Positions 6,672 through 13,661 are shown, counted from the stretch's first letter. The stretch is DNA of 18,199 nt from Geobacter sp. (GCA_003499925.1 DNRQ01000090.1:6517-24715), one strand, 5' to 3'. The notes: a model not told the origin generated them from the sequence alone. Made by a program: numbers and translations.

Positions 6672-6672
6672 G

Positions 6673-6701
6673 TTGCATAAGGATGGGGCATCTAATATAT
6701 T
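6673..6701 (+). promoter_or_regulatory. Candidate promoter of the gsp operon
   Basis: TTGCAT and TATATT are separated by 17 nt, with the -10 in an A/T-rich patch that stands out from the GC-rich surroundings. An overlapping alternative is TTGTTG-17-TAATAT (6670-6698). The predicted start point near 6708 gives a leader of about 32 nt before gspC. Confidence 0.45.
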
Positions 6702-6739
6702 CGGTCAGTTCTAACGACTCAGCAAAAAAAGGGACTTTC

Positions 6740-7636
6740 ATGCCGCGCTGGATTCTCCCCCTCAACATAGCGTTGAGCATCCTGGTCATCGGAGCCTTGG
6801 CATTGATCAGTGCCGACCTGATCAGCTTCAAGATCTCGACGCTCTACCCGAGAAGCGCCCGGAACTCCGCAGCCGAGCCTCCGCCGGCCGCGACCTCGGA
6901 GGAGCTCCTTAGCTTCGCGCCGATTCTGGAGCAGGGGCTGTTCGGCAAGGCGACCCAGGGGAAGCTGACCCCGATCGTGCAGACTCCTCCGGCGCAGCAG
7001 CAGGCCGCAGTTGCGGCCCCGGCGCCGGCCGTGGGAGACCTCATCCTGCTCGGGACAGCCGTCGGCTCCTTCAGGGAGACCTTCGCGCTGGTGCAGAAGG
7101 GATCGAGCCACGAGGAGCGGGTCTTCAGGTTGGGGGAGACCGTTTTTTCCGCGGGACCGCTGGTCTCCGTCAAAAAGGACCTGGCCGAGATTCTGGTCGG
7201 CGGGAAAAGGGTAAAGATACTCACGCCGACCGCGGTCGCGGCCGAGGCTGCGGCCCAGGCGGCCATCCCTGCGCAGCCCTCCCCGGGCGGGGGCGGGCTC
7301 GCATCCCAGACCGGCGCCGGCAACTACGTAGTGGATCAGCGTGCGCTGAACGCAGCACTGGACAACATCGGCCAGGCGATGACCGATGCCCGTCTTCTGC
7401 CGAGCATCAAGGATGGCAAGGTCGAGGGGTTCCGGGCCACCGAGGTGAAGCCTCAGGGGATCTTCGGGACCATCGGCATCAGGAACGGCGACGTGCTACT
7501 CAGGATGAACGACTTTCCCATCGACTCCCCGGAGAAGGCGATCCAGTCCTTCGCCTCGCTCAAGGGACAGAGCCGGATCAAGCTGGACCTGATCCGCGAC
7601 GGCCAGCCGACCACGTTCAATTATGAAATCCGATAG
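6740..7636 (+). CDS. gspC: Type II secretion system protein GspC
   Basis: This encodes a 298-aa inner-membrane protein that links the cytoplasmic platform to the secretin. It has a short cytoplasmic N terminus and one membrane helix (about residues 6-26). A Pro/Ala/Gln-rich linker follows, then the homology-region domain (about 92-160: LILLGTAVGSFRETFALV through AEILVGGKRVKILTP) that contacts the GspD N0 domain. A second Ala/Gly/Pro linker leads to a C-terminal PDZ domain (about 205-298: GIFGTIGIRNGDVLLRMNDFPIDSPEKA). An A-rich AAAGGGA site lies 6 nt upstream of the chosen ATG; an earlier in-frame ATG at 6683 would overlap the promoter. It is the first gene of the operon. The next gsp gene, gspD, is separated from it by the four-helix element, although C and D are normally adjacent. 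Confidence 0.9.
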   Translation: MPRWILPLNIALSILVIGALALISADLISFKISTLYPRSARNSAAEPPPAATSEELLSFAPILEQGLFGKATQGKLTPIVQTPPAQQQAAVAAPAPAVGDLILLGTAVGSFRETFALVQKGSSHEERVFRLGETVFSAGPLVSVKKDLAEILVGGKRVKILTPTAVAAEAAAQAAIPAQPSPGGGGLASQTGAGNYVVDQRALNAALDNIGQAMTDARLLPSIKDGKVEGFRATEVKPQGIFGTIGIRNGDVLLRMNDFPIDSPEKAIQSFASLKGQSRIKLDLIRDGQPTTFNYEIR

Positions 7637-7727
7637 ACAGATTGAGATCGAGATTAAGATTAAGTGATTCGCCAAAAGAAGCAGTGAGACAGGGTATGTT
7701 AAGACCGATAGTTCATCGGAGGATGCC

Positions 7728-8102
7728 ATGTACCGTAGCTTCAAAGACATGCCGGTCTGGCAACAGGCGATGGAAGTTGCGGAACGGGTGTATTCTGCAA
7801 CCGAGCACCTTCCCAAGAAGGAAGATTACGGCCTTACCTCACAGATAAGAAGGTCGGCATTAAGCATATCTGCAAACATTGCAGAAGCATTTGGCAGAAT
7901 GCACCTCCTTGACAAAGTTAATTTCTACTACCACGCACGTGGCTCGTTGACTGAAACGCAGAGCCATATCGAATACTCTAGAAGAGTCGGTTATATGAGC
8001 CATGAAGAGGCCGATTCTCTGGAAAATGCACTTTCGGCACTATGTTTAGAAATAAATAAGATAGTCGTGACATTAAAGAACAGAAAATCGGATTTCACTT
8101 AA
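7728..8102 (+). CDS. Four-helix-bundle protein (23S rRNA intervening-sequence family)
   Basis: This encodes a 124-aa protein. The N-terminal signature MYRSFKDMPVWQQAMEVAE, then LPKKEDYGLTSQIRRSALSISANIAEAFGR and the C-terminal helices (ARGSLTETQSHIEYSRRVGYM, LENALSALCLEINKIVVTL), define the S23/IVS four-helix bundle family (PF05635, TIGR02436). Its members are encoded inside intervening sequences of some bacterial 23S rRNA genes; a relative, Avd, is an accessory of diversity-generating retroelements. I see no reverse transcriptase or variable repeat here. GGAGG lies 5 nt upstream of the ATG, and a small hairpin (CCGAT/ATCGG, 7706-7720) abuts that site. The stop codon TAA lies within the first hexamer of the right arm. 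The gene is visibly A/T-richer than the flanking gsp genes, suggesting transfer. It is unlikely to be a secretion component. Confidence 0.88.
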   Translation: MYRSFKDMPVWQQAMEVAERVYSATEHLPKKEDYGLTSQIRRSALSISANIAEAFGRMHLLDKVNFYYHARGSLTETQSHIEYSRRVGYMSHEEADSLENALSALCLEINKIVVTLKNRKSDFT

Positions 8103-8151
8103 TCTTAATCTTAATCTTAATCTTAATCTTAATCTTAATCTTAATCTTAAT
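8098..8151 (+). repeat. Nine perfect tandem copies of CTTAAT
   Basis: Nine uninterrupted 6-nt units make a 54-bp microsatellite. It starts inside the stop codon region of the four-helix gene and ends 9 nt before the gspD ribosome-binding site (GGAGG at 8161-8165). The unit length is divisible by three, and the array is outside gspD coding sequence. A change in copy number would therefore alter spacing and RNA structure ahead of gspD but not its frame. Confidence 0.95.
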
Positions 8152-8170
8152 CTGCCTCTCGGAGGTTTCA

Positions 8171-10051
8171 TTGAAAAGCAGAGTTGCGCGTACCATTGCT
8201 ATGCTCATGTTCTTACTTGCCGCTCCCAGCCTGGTCCTTGCCAAGGGTGTGGTGCTGAACTTCACCGAGGTGGACATCGCCACCATGGTGAAGTTCATCA
8301 GCGACCTGACCGGGAAGAACTTCATCATGGACGACCGGGTGAAGGGGAAGATCTCGGTCTTCTCGCCGGCGAAGCTCTCCAATGAGGAGGCCTACAACGT
8401 CTTCACCTCGGTGCTGGAGTTGAAGGGGTTCACCGTGGTTTCGGCGGGCAAGGTCCTGAAGATCGTGCCGACCGGTACGGCCAAGCAGTCCGGAATGAAG
8501 GTCCTTTCCGAGGGCGAGAAGGCCGCGGTCAACGACACCTACCAGGCCCGGGTGATCCCACTGGACCATGTATCGCCCCAGGACGCGGTGACCTTCCTGC
8601 AGCCTCTTGTCTCCAAGGACGGGCACATCTCCGCCTTTGGTGCCGCCAACATGATCCTCGTGGTGGACTCGGCGCTCAACATGCCGAAGATCCTGGAGAT
8701 ACTGAAACATATCGACACGGACCAGGTGCGCGAGGGGGCGGAACTGGTCTTCCTGAAGAACGCCGGAGCCGAAAGCGTGGCCGCCCTGATCAGGGACTGG
8801 TTCAGCGGCAAGGCGACGAAACCGGGACAGCCGGCGCAGGCCGGCGCCGCCGCGGTGGTCGCCGACACCAGGCTGAACGCCCTGATCATCTTCGGCAGCG
8901 ACAAGGACAAGCAGGACGTAAAAACGCTGATCTCGATGATCGACGTGGTCCCCCCGACCACGAGCAGCAAGGTGAACGTCTACTACCTGGAGAATGCGGA
9001 GGCGGCGGAGGTTGCCAAGGTGCTGGAGGGACTGGTGAAGGGGACATCTGCTGCAACACCGGGCGCGGCCATACCTCAGCAGGCCCTTTTTGAAGGGGGG
9101 AAGCTGAGCATCACCCCCGACAAGGCGACCAACTCACTGGTCATCGTGGCCTCGCCCAACGACTACCAGAACCTGGTGCAGGTTATCCAGAAGCTGGACC
9201 GCCGCAACAAACAGGTCTTCGTCCAGGCGATGATCGCGGAGGTCTCCCTGAACAAGGCGAGAGAACTGGGGGTACAGTGGGGTTTCGTGGGTGCGGCTTC
9301 CAGCGGTTCCGTCTCGACGGCGGCAAGCTTCGACCCCTTCGGCTCCTTCGCAAGCCTCGTCTCCTCCCTCTCCCCCCTCGGCGCGGCCGGGCTGTCGCTT
9401 AGCAACCTGGGCGCCTTCAGCAGCGCCGCAAACTTCCCCGTGGTGCTGCAGGCGCTCCAGACCAACGGCGCGCTCAACGTCCTCTCCACGCCCAACATCA
9501 TGACGAGCGACAACAAGGAAGCGGAGATCTTCGTGGGCGAGAACGTCCCCTTCCTCTCCGGCACCAACCTGACCTCCACCGGTCTGTCGCAGCAGTCGAT
9601 CGAAAGAAAGGACACCGGTATCATCCTGAAGATCAAGCCGCAGATCAGCGAGGGTGACTACATCAAACTCGACATCTACCAGGAGATCTCGGCGGTCAAG
9701 GATTTCGGCACCGCAACCAATCCGAACCTCGGCAGCACCAAGCGCTCCGCCAAGACCTCCGTGGTGGTGAAGAACACCGACACCGTCGTGATAGGCGGTC
9801 TGATCCAGGACACGGACCAGGTGACCGAGAGCAAGATCCCGTTCCTGGGTGACCTCCCCTTCCTGGGCTGGCTCTTCAAGACCAAGAACACCAGGCGGGA
9901 GAAGACCAACCTGCTGATCATGCTCACCCCGCGCATCATCAAGGACGCGCGCGACATGGCAGAGGTGTCGTACTTCCAGAAGGACACCTTCAGCGACGCG
10001 GTGAAAAAGAACGCGCCGATCGACATCGAGCAGTCGCTGAAAACTAAATAA
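8171..10051 (+). CDS. gspD: Type II secretion system secretin GspD
   Basis: This encodes a 626-aa outer-membrane channel subunit. A signal peptide (about residues 1-24, ending LVLA) precedes an N0 domain (about 27-100, VLNFTEVDIATMVKFISDLTGKNFIMDDRVKGKIS). N1 (about 125-190), N2 (about 195-262) and N3 (about 268-350) follow. The secretin core (about 365-600) contains LSTPNIMTSDNKEAEIFVGENVPF, VVIGGLIQDT, SKIPFLGDLPFLGWLF and NLLIMLTPRII. The Ala/Ser/Gly/Leu-rich stretch near 375-430 is the membrane-spanning gate region. The start is a TTG with GGAGG 5 nt upstream, and the encoded MKSRVARTIAMLM is a good signal peptide N terminus. No S-domain-like pilotin site or pilotin gene is apparent here. 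The nine-copy hexamer array lies just upstream and a strong hairpin lies 2 nt after the stop. Confidence 0.95.
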   Translation: MKSRVARTIAMLMFLLAAPSLVLAKGVVLNFTEVDIATMVKFISDLTGKNFIMDDRVKGKISVFSPAKLSNEEAYNVFTSVLELKGFTVVSAGKVLKIVPTGTAKQSGMKVLSEGEKAAVNDTYQARVIPLDHVSPQDAVTFLQPLVSKDGHISAFGAANMILVVDSALNMPKILEILKHIDTDQVREGAELVFLKNAGAESVAALIRDWFSGKATKPGQPAQAGAAAVVADTRLNALIIFGSDKDKQDVKTLISMIDVVPPTTSSKVNVYYLENAEAAEVAKVLEGLVKGTSAATPGAAIPQQALFEGGKLSITPDKATNSLVIVASPNDYQNLVQVIQKLDRRNKQVFVQAMIAEVSLNKARELGVQWGFVGAASSGSVSTAASFDPFGSFASLVSSLSPLGAAGLSLSNLGAFSSAANFPVVLQALQTNGALNVLSTPNIMTSDNKEAEIFVGENVPFLSGTNLTSTGLSQQSIERKDTGIILKIKPQISEGDYIKLDIYQEISAVKDFGTATNPNLGSTKRSAKTSVVVKNTDTVVIGGLIQDTDQVTESKIPFLGDLPFLGWLFKTKNTRREKTNLLIMLTPRIIKDARDMAEVSYFQKDTFSDAVKKNAPIDIEQSLKTK

Positions 10052-10052
10052 C

Positions 10053-10091
10053 CCGTTCTACGTTCTAAGTTGAATATAGAACGTAGAACGG
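10053..10091 (+). terminator. Perfect 15-bp hairpin between gspD and gspE (possible attenuator or processing site)
   Basis: ccgttctacgttcta (10053-10067) and tagaacgtagaacgg (10077-10091) are exact complements with a 9-nt loop. Each arm is made of two GTTCTAC/GTAGAAC heptamer units. Only CCTTTTCCC follows, so it is a poor intrinsic terminator. It more likely marks an RNA processing or stability element that separates gspD from gspE expression. The gspE ATG is 20 nt downstream. Confidence 0.55.
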
Positions 10092-10111
10092 CCTTTTCCC
10101 GGATTTCACTC

Positions 10112-11674
10112 ATGGCAGAAACGATGGATATAGAACAGATCGCAAAGCGGCTCGGCCTGCCGTTCCAGGCGGAGATCGACGACAGCAAGGTGGACGGTGC
10201 GCTGGTGACCCGGATCCCGCTCAACTTCGCGCGCAACAACCTGCTGCTGCCGCTTCACGAAGCGCAAGGGTGCATCGTCGCCGCCAGCGCCGACCCGGCG
10301 AACCTGCTGGCGGTGGACGAGATGGCCGGACTTTTCGGCCTTCCGGTCTCCATCGTTGCCGTGCCGCGTCCGGTCCTCCTCGACGCGGTGAACCGCCTCT
10401 ATTCCAGGCTCTCCGGCTCAGCCCAGGAGGTCGTCGAGGAGCTGGAAGGCGAGGAGCTCTCGGCGCTTGCCACCTCGTTCAACGAGCCGCGCGACCTGAT
10501 GGAGCTTACCGACGAGGCGCCGGTGATCCGGCTTTTGAACTCGATCCTGTTCCAGGCGGTCAAGGAGCGCGCCAGCGACATCCATATCGAGCCGTTCGAG
10601 CGCGAGCTCGAGGTCCGCTTCCGGATCGACGGCCTGCTCTACAAGATGCTCTCGCCGCCCAAGGTGATTCAGGAGGCGCTCACCTCCCGGGTGAAGATCA
10701 TGTCCGGACTGAACATCGCCGAGAAGAGGCTGCCGCAGGATGGCCGGATCCGGGTCAAGGTGGCCGGACGCGATGTCGACATCCGCGTCTCGCTGATCCC
10801 GACCTTTTTCGGCGAGCGCGTGGTGCTGAGGCTTCTGGACAAGCAGCGCGGCATCCTGAGCCTGCGCGAGATCGGCCTCTCCGAGGCCAACGACGCCTTC
10901 ATGGAGCGGCTGCTCCGCCGCACCAGCGGCATCATCCTGGTCACAGGGCCTACGGGGAGCGGCAAGACCACGACGCTCTACGCCGCGCTCAGCCAGATCA
11001 ACTCTCCCGAGAAGAACATCATCACGGTCGAGGACCCGATCGAGTACCAGCTGAAAGGGGTGGGGCAGATCCAGGTGAACCCGAAGATCGAGCTCACCTT
11101 CGCCAACGGGCTGCGCTCCATCCTCAGGCAGGACCCGGACATCGTCATGATCGGCGAGATCCGCGACGCCGAGACCGCCGAGATCGCCATGCAGGCCTCC
11201 CTTACCGGCCACCTGGTGCTCTCCACGCTGCACACAAACGACGCAGCCACCGCCGTGACCCGGCTGATCGACATGGGAATCGAGCCGTTCATGGTCGCCT
11301 CGTCGCTCTCCGCGGTGCTGGCCCAGCGGCTGGTGCGTGTCATCTGCCCGCACTGCAAGGAATCCTACCTCCCGGACCGCAGCTATCCCGGGGTCGAGCT
11401 GCCGCCGCTTCTGTACCGCGGGCGCGGCTGCGAAAAGTGCTTCGATCTCGGCTCCATCGGGCGCATCGGGATCTACGAGCTGCTGCCGATCGACGCCGAG
11501 CTCTGCTCCATGATCATCCGGCAGGCCTCCTCGGGCGCCATCAAGGAGTACGCCGTCTCCAAGGGGATGCGTACCCTGCGGGAAGACGGGCTGGCCAAGG
11601 CCGCGCAGGGGATCACAACCATCGAGGAGGTCCTGAGGGTGACCCAGGACGATTATGCCGACCTTTCGCTATAG
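10112..11674 (+). CDS. gspE: Type II secretion system ATPase GspE
   Basis: This encodes a 520-aa cytoplasmic hexameric ATPase that powers pseudopilus assembly. The N-terminal part (about residues 1-110) is a T2SSE_N/MshEN-like region that binds GspL. The ATPase core shows ASDIHIEPFERELEVRFRIDG, the Walker A GPTGSGKTTTLY (about 279-290), the Asp box IMIGEIRDAETAEIAMQASL and the His box TGHLVLSTLHTND. Two CxxC pairs (CPHC at about 412 and CEKC at about 440) form the zinc-binding tetracysteine motif typical of GspE. The start at 10112 has only a weak CGGA site, with the hairpin of 10053-10091 just upstream. The frame is open back to a TTG inside that hairpin, which is less likely. Its 3' end overlaps gspF by 20 nt. 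Confidence 0.95.
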   Translation: MAETMDIEQIAKRLGLPFQAEIDDSKVDGALVTRIPLNFARNNLLLPLHEAQGCIVAASADPANLLAVDEMAGLFGLPVSIVAVPRPVLLDAVNRLYSRLSGSAQEVVEELEGEELSALATSFNEPRDLMELTDEAPVIRLLNSILFQAVKERASDIHIEPFERELEVRFRIDGLLYKMLSPPKVIQEALTSRVKIMSGLNIAEKRLPQDGRIRVKVAGRDVDIRVSLIPTFFGERVVLRLLDKQRGILSLREIGLSEANDAFMERLLRRTSGIILVTGPTGSGKTTTLYAALSQINSPEKNIITVEDPIEYQLKGVGQIQVNPKIELTFANGLRSILRQDPDIVMIGEIRDAETAEIAMQASLTGHLVLSTLHTNDAATAVTRLIDMGIEPFMVASSLSAVLAQRLVRVICPHCKESYLPDRSYPGVELPPLLYRGRGCEKCFDLGSIGRIGIYELLPIDAELCSMIIRQASSGAIKEYAVSKGMRTLREDGLAKAAQGITTIEEVLRVTQDDYADLSL

Positions 11675-12857
11675 CGCCTTCAACTCCGGCGGCGGCGAGG
11701 TCTCCGGGACGGTCGATGCAGCCACCCTGAACGAGGCGAGGCTCCATCTGAAGCAGAAGGGGCTCTACGCCAAGGAGATCGCACCGGCGCTCGACACCGG
11801 CGGCAAGAAGCTGTTCAGCTCCCGCGTCAGCGTCCCCGAGCTCTCCCTTGCCACCAGGAGACTCGCCACCCTTTTGGGGAGCGCGGTACCCGTGTACGAA
11901 GCGGTGTCGACACTCTGGGAGCAGGAAGCGCCCGGGGAACTGAAGCGGGTGCTCGGACGGGTGCGGGACCGGCTCGCAGAGGGGCAGGGACTGGCGCAGT
12001 CCCTTGCCGCGGAGCCCGCGGTCTTTTCCGAGAGCTACGTCGGCATGGTCGCGGCAGGCGAGGCGAGCGGCGCCCTGGAAGTCGTACTGGAGCGGCTTGC
12101 CGAGTTCCAGGAGGACCAGGCCGAGGTAAGAAGCCGGGTGACCACCGCCCTAGCCTATCCGATACTGATGGTGCTGGTGGGGGGAGCCGTGATGCTCTTT
12201 CTGCTCGCCTTCGTGGTACCGAAGATCGTTGCCGTGTTCCAGGAAAGCAAGGCCGCCCTCCCCTTCATAACCGTGGTCCTGATTCAGGTGAGCACGCTGG
12301 TCAGGAAGGGGTGGTGGCTGCTCATTCTGATCGGCATCGGGTTGTTTGCGGCAGGGAAGAAACTCTCACGGCACGAGGAACTTCTCAAGAAGCGGGACCG
12401 GTTTCTGCTCAAGCTCCCGCTGCTGGGGGCTCTCTGGCAGCGGCTGATACTGTCGCGCTTTGCCAAGGTACTGGGGCTGCTGCTGGCGAGCGGCGTCCCG
12501 ATCATCAAAGCGATGGAGATCACCGGCGAGGCTGTGGTGAACCGGGAATACCGCTCCTTTCTCGCCACTGCCCGGGAAACCCTGATCCAGGGGGGAAGCC
12601 TCTCCTCGGCGCTCAAGCAGAGCCCGCTCTTCCCGCCGCTTCTCACCCACATGGCTGCCGTGGGGGAGAAGAGCGGCGAGTTGGACCGGATGCTGATCAA
12701 GGCGGGGGACGCCTTCGAGAAGGAGTTCAACGCCAGCGTGACCCGCTCCATGGCGCTCCTGGAGCCGCTGCTCGTGCTAGGCATGGGGCTTTGCGTAGGG
12801 TTCGTGGTGCTCGCCGTGCTGCTCCCGATTTTCCAGCTGAACCAGTTGGTGAAGTAA
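11655..12857 (+). CDS. gspF: Type II secretion system inner-membrane platform protein GspF
   Basis: This encodes a 400-aa polytopic protein, the core of the inner-membrane platform. A short N-terminal segment (MPTFRYSAFNSGGGEVSGTVDA) precedes two homologous T2SSF domains (about residues 65-188 and 268-390). Each includes the family pattern of helical bundle plus ES(Y)VGMVAAGEASGALEVVLERLAEFQ, or the equivalent MAAVGEKSGELDRMLIKAGDAFEKEF. Membrane helices are at about 167-192, 213-235 and 370-395. The start lies within the 3' end of gspE (20-nt overlap), so translation is probably coupled. The gene after it is an MNT nucleotidyltransferase, not gspG. Confidence 0.95.
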   Translation: MPTFRYSAFNSGGGEVSGTVDAATLNEARLHLKQKGLYAKEIAPALDTGGKKLFSSRVSVPELSLATRRLATLLGSAVPVYEAVSTLWEQEAPGELKRVLGRVRDRLAEGQGLAQSLAAEPAVFSESYVGMVAAGEASGALEVVLERLAEFQEDQAEVRSRVTTALAYPILMVLVGGAVMLFLLAFVVPKIVAVFQESKAALPFITVVLIQVSTLVRKGWWLLILIGIGLFAAGKKLSRHEELLKKRDRFLLKLPLLGALWQRLILSRFAKVLGLLLASGVPIIKAMEITGEAVVNREYRSFLATARETLIQGGSLSSALKQSPLFPPLLTHMAAVGEKSGELDRMLIKAGDAFEKEFNASVTRSMALLEPLLVLGMGLCVGFVVLAVLLPIFQLNQLVK

Positions 12858-12878
12858 AGTAGAATTAACGACTTCACC
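12848..12878 (+). repeat. Small hairpin across the gspF stop codon
   Basis: ggtgaagt (12848-12855) and acttcacc (12871-12878) are exact complements with a 15-nt A/T-rich loop containing the gspF stop region. No T-tract follows, so it is not a typical terminator. It marks the left edge of the MNT/HEPN insertion. Confidence 0.35.
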
Positions 12879-12936
12879 CCTACACACAAGGGCAAACCTG
12901 CAACATCTGCCCGAAATGCAGCAACGGGGTATCCGC

Positions 12937-13254
12937 ATGATTACTCAGAAACAGATTGATGACATAGCCGCTCGGATAGCCGCTAGCTGCAGGCCGGAGA
13001 AAATCATCCTCTTCGGTTCCTATGCCTACGGAAACCCCTGTGAGGACTCCGATCTGGATCTGCTGGTAGTACTCCGATTTGAAGGCCAGCCGATATACAA
13101 ATCGATGGAAATCCTGGAGAAGGTGCACCCAACCCTGCCAGTTGATCTGATCGTCAGGACACCCGAGCAACTGGCAACGCGCCTGGAACTGCACGATTTT
13201 TTCTTGCAGGAGGTGGTACGGAAAGGGAAGGTTCTTTATGAAGCTTCTCACTGA
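12937..13254 (+). CDS. MNT-domain minimal nucleotidyltransferase (putative antitoxin)
   Basis: This encodes a 105-aa protein. The minimal nucleotidyltransferase signature FGSYAYGNPCEDSDLDLLVV (about residues 27-46) supplies the Gly-Ser loop and the D-x-D metal-binding pair. A third acidic residue lies in LPVDLIV (about 70), so the catalytic set looks complete. In the characterised MntA/HepT systems, the MNT protein adds AMP to a tyrosine of the HEPN toxin and so silences it; that role is inferred here. The gene overlaps the HEPN gene by 17 nt, the usual arrangement. The start at 12937 (MITQKQID) was preferred over an ATG seven codons upstream, although neither has a strong ribosome-binding site. 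Codon use and base composition are less GC-rich than the surrounding gsp genes. Confidence 0.85.
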   Translation: MITQKQIDDIAARIAASCRPEKIILFGSYAYGNPCEDSDLDLLVVLRFEGQPIYKSMEILEKVHPTLPVDLIVRTPEQLATRLELHDFFLQEVVRKGKVLYEASH

Positions 13255-13630
13255 AGAGTGGGTCCTGAAAGCTGAAGGGGATTTTTCTACCGCGGGTAGG
13301 GAACTGCGAGCGAGAAAAGCCCCAAATTATGATGCAGTCTGCTTCCACACTCAGCAGTGCGTAGAGAAGTATCTGAAGGCCATGTTGCAGGAAGAGGAGA
13401 TCGAGTTTGGTAAAACCCACAACCTCTCCGCATTACTGGACAAGATCATCCCTTCTTATCCACTTCTTGAAACGATCCGGCCATCGCTTCATATGCTCAA
13501 CGCTTTTGCTATTGATTTTCGTTACCCCGGGGAAAGTGCTGACAAGGTTTTGGCAGGAAAGGCTTATCGGCTTTGCAAGGATGTGAGGCAAACAACCAGG
13601 GTTTTGCTGAACCTGGACCCGACTTATTAA
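13238..13630 (+). CDS. HEPN-domain protein (putative toxin partner of the MNT protein)
   Basis: This encodes a 130-aa all-helical protein. The family signature is WVLKAEGDFSTAGREL near the N terminus, then YDAVCFHTQQCVEKYLKAML (about residues 30-50), KTHNLSALLDKI and a C-terminal DFRYPGES motif, as in PF05168-type HEPN proteins paired with MNT genes. Many HEPN toxins are RNases with an R-x4-6-H motif late in the protein. I do not see one after residue 80: the closest is RPSLH (R-x3-H), so ribonuclease activity is uncertain. GGGAAGG precedes the ATG, and the overlap with the MNT gene implies coupled translation. The gspG start is 31 nt downstream of its stop, so the pair is probably cotranscribed with gsp. 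Confidence 0.85.
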   Translation: MKLLTEEWVLKAEGDFSTAGRELRARKAPNYDAVCFHTQQCVEKYLKAMLQEEEIEFGKTHNLSALLDKIIPSYPLLETIRPSLHMLNAFAIDFRYPGESADKVLAGKAYRLCKDVRQTTRVLLNLDPTY

Positions 13631-13661
13631 ACGAAGTTCATTTCACTTGAGAGGTTCATGC

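Larger units (their letters stand above)
7638..8154 (+). mobile_element. IVS-like element: four-helix-bundle gene enclosed by hexamer inverted arms
   Basis: The left arm (7638-7666) is four units of AGATTR/AGATCG type ending in gattaagtg. The right arm (8096-8154) begins cacttaatc and runs through nine perfect CTTAAT units to aatctg. The inner 16 bases are exact complements (7651-7666 with 8096-8111), and the outer hexamers match too (cagatt/aatctg). Of three differences between the left-arm units and the perfect hexamer, two are A-to-G changes that remain paired as G-U in RNA. The arms enclose a single S23/IVS-family gene. Removing the whole element joins the gspC stop (7634-7636) almost directly to cctctcGGAGG and the gspD start, restoring a normal operon gap of about 20 nt. 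Insertion and RNA-level stem formation are inferred. Confidence 0.55.

Noticed and set aside
6274..6831. Minus-strand ORF across the small RNA and gspC start
   Set aside because: No ribosome-binding site, low-complexity basic composition, and it crosses a plus-strand promoter, terminator and gene start.
7728..8102. Diversity-generating retroelement (Avd-like accessory)
   Set aside because: The four-helix protein family includes Avd, but no reverse transcriptase, template repeat or variable target gene is present in the window.
8098..8151. CRISPR array
   Set aside because: The units are contiguous hexamers with no spacers; this is a microsatellite.
8095..8382. Minus-strand ORF ending in a long Ile-Lys repeat
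   Set aside because: The IK repeat is just the CTTAAT array read backwards, and the rest is antisense to gspD; no ribosome-binding site or family resemblance.
10270..11730. Long plus-strand ORF overlapping gspE in another frame
   Set aside because: Arg/Gly/His-rich shadow of a GC-rich gene; gspE has all family motifs in its own frame.
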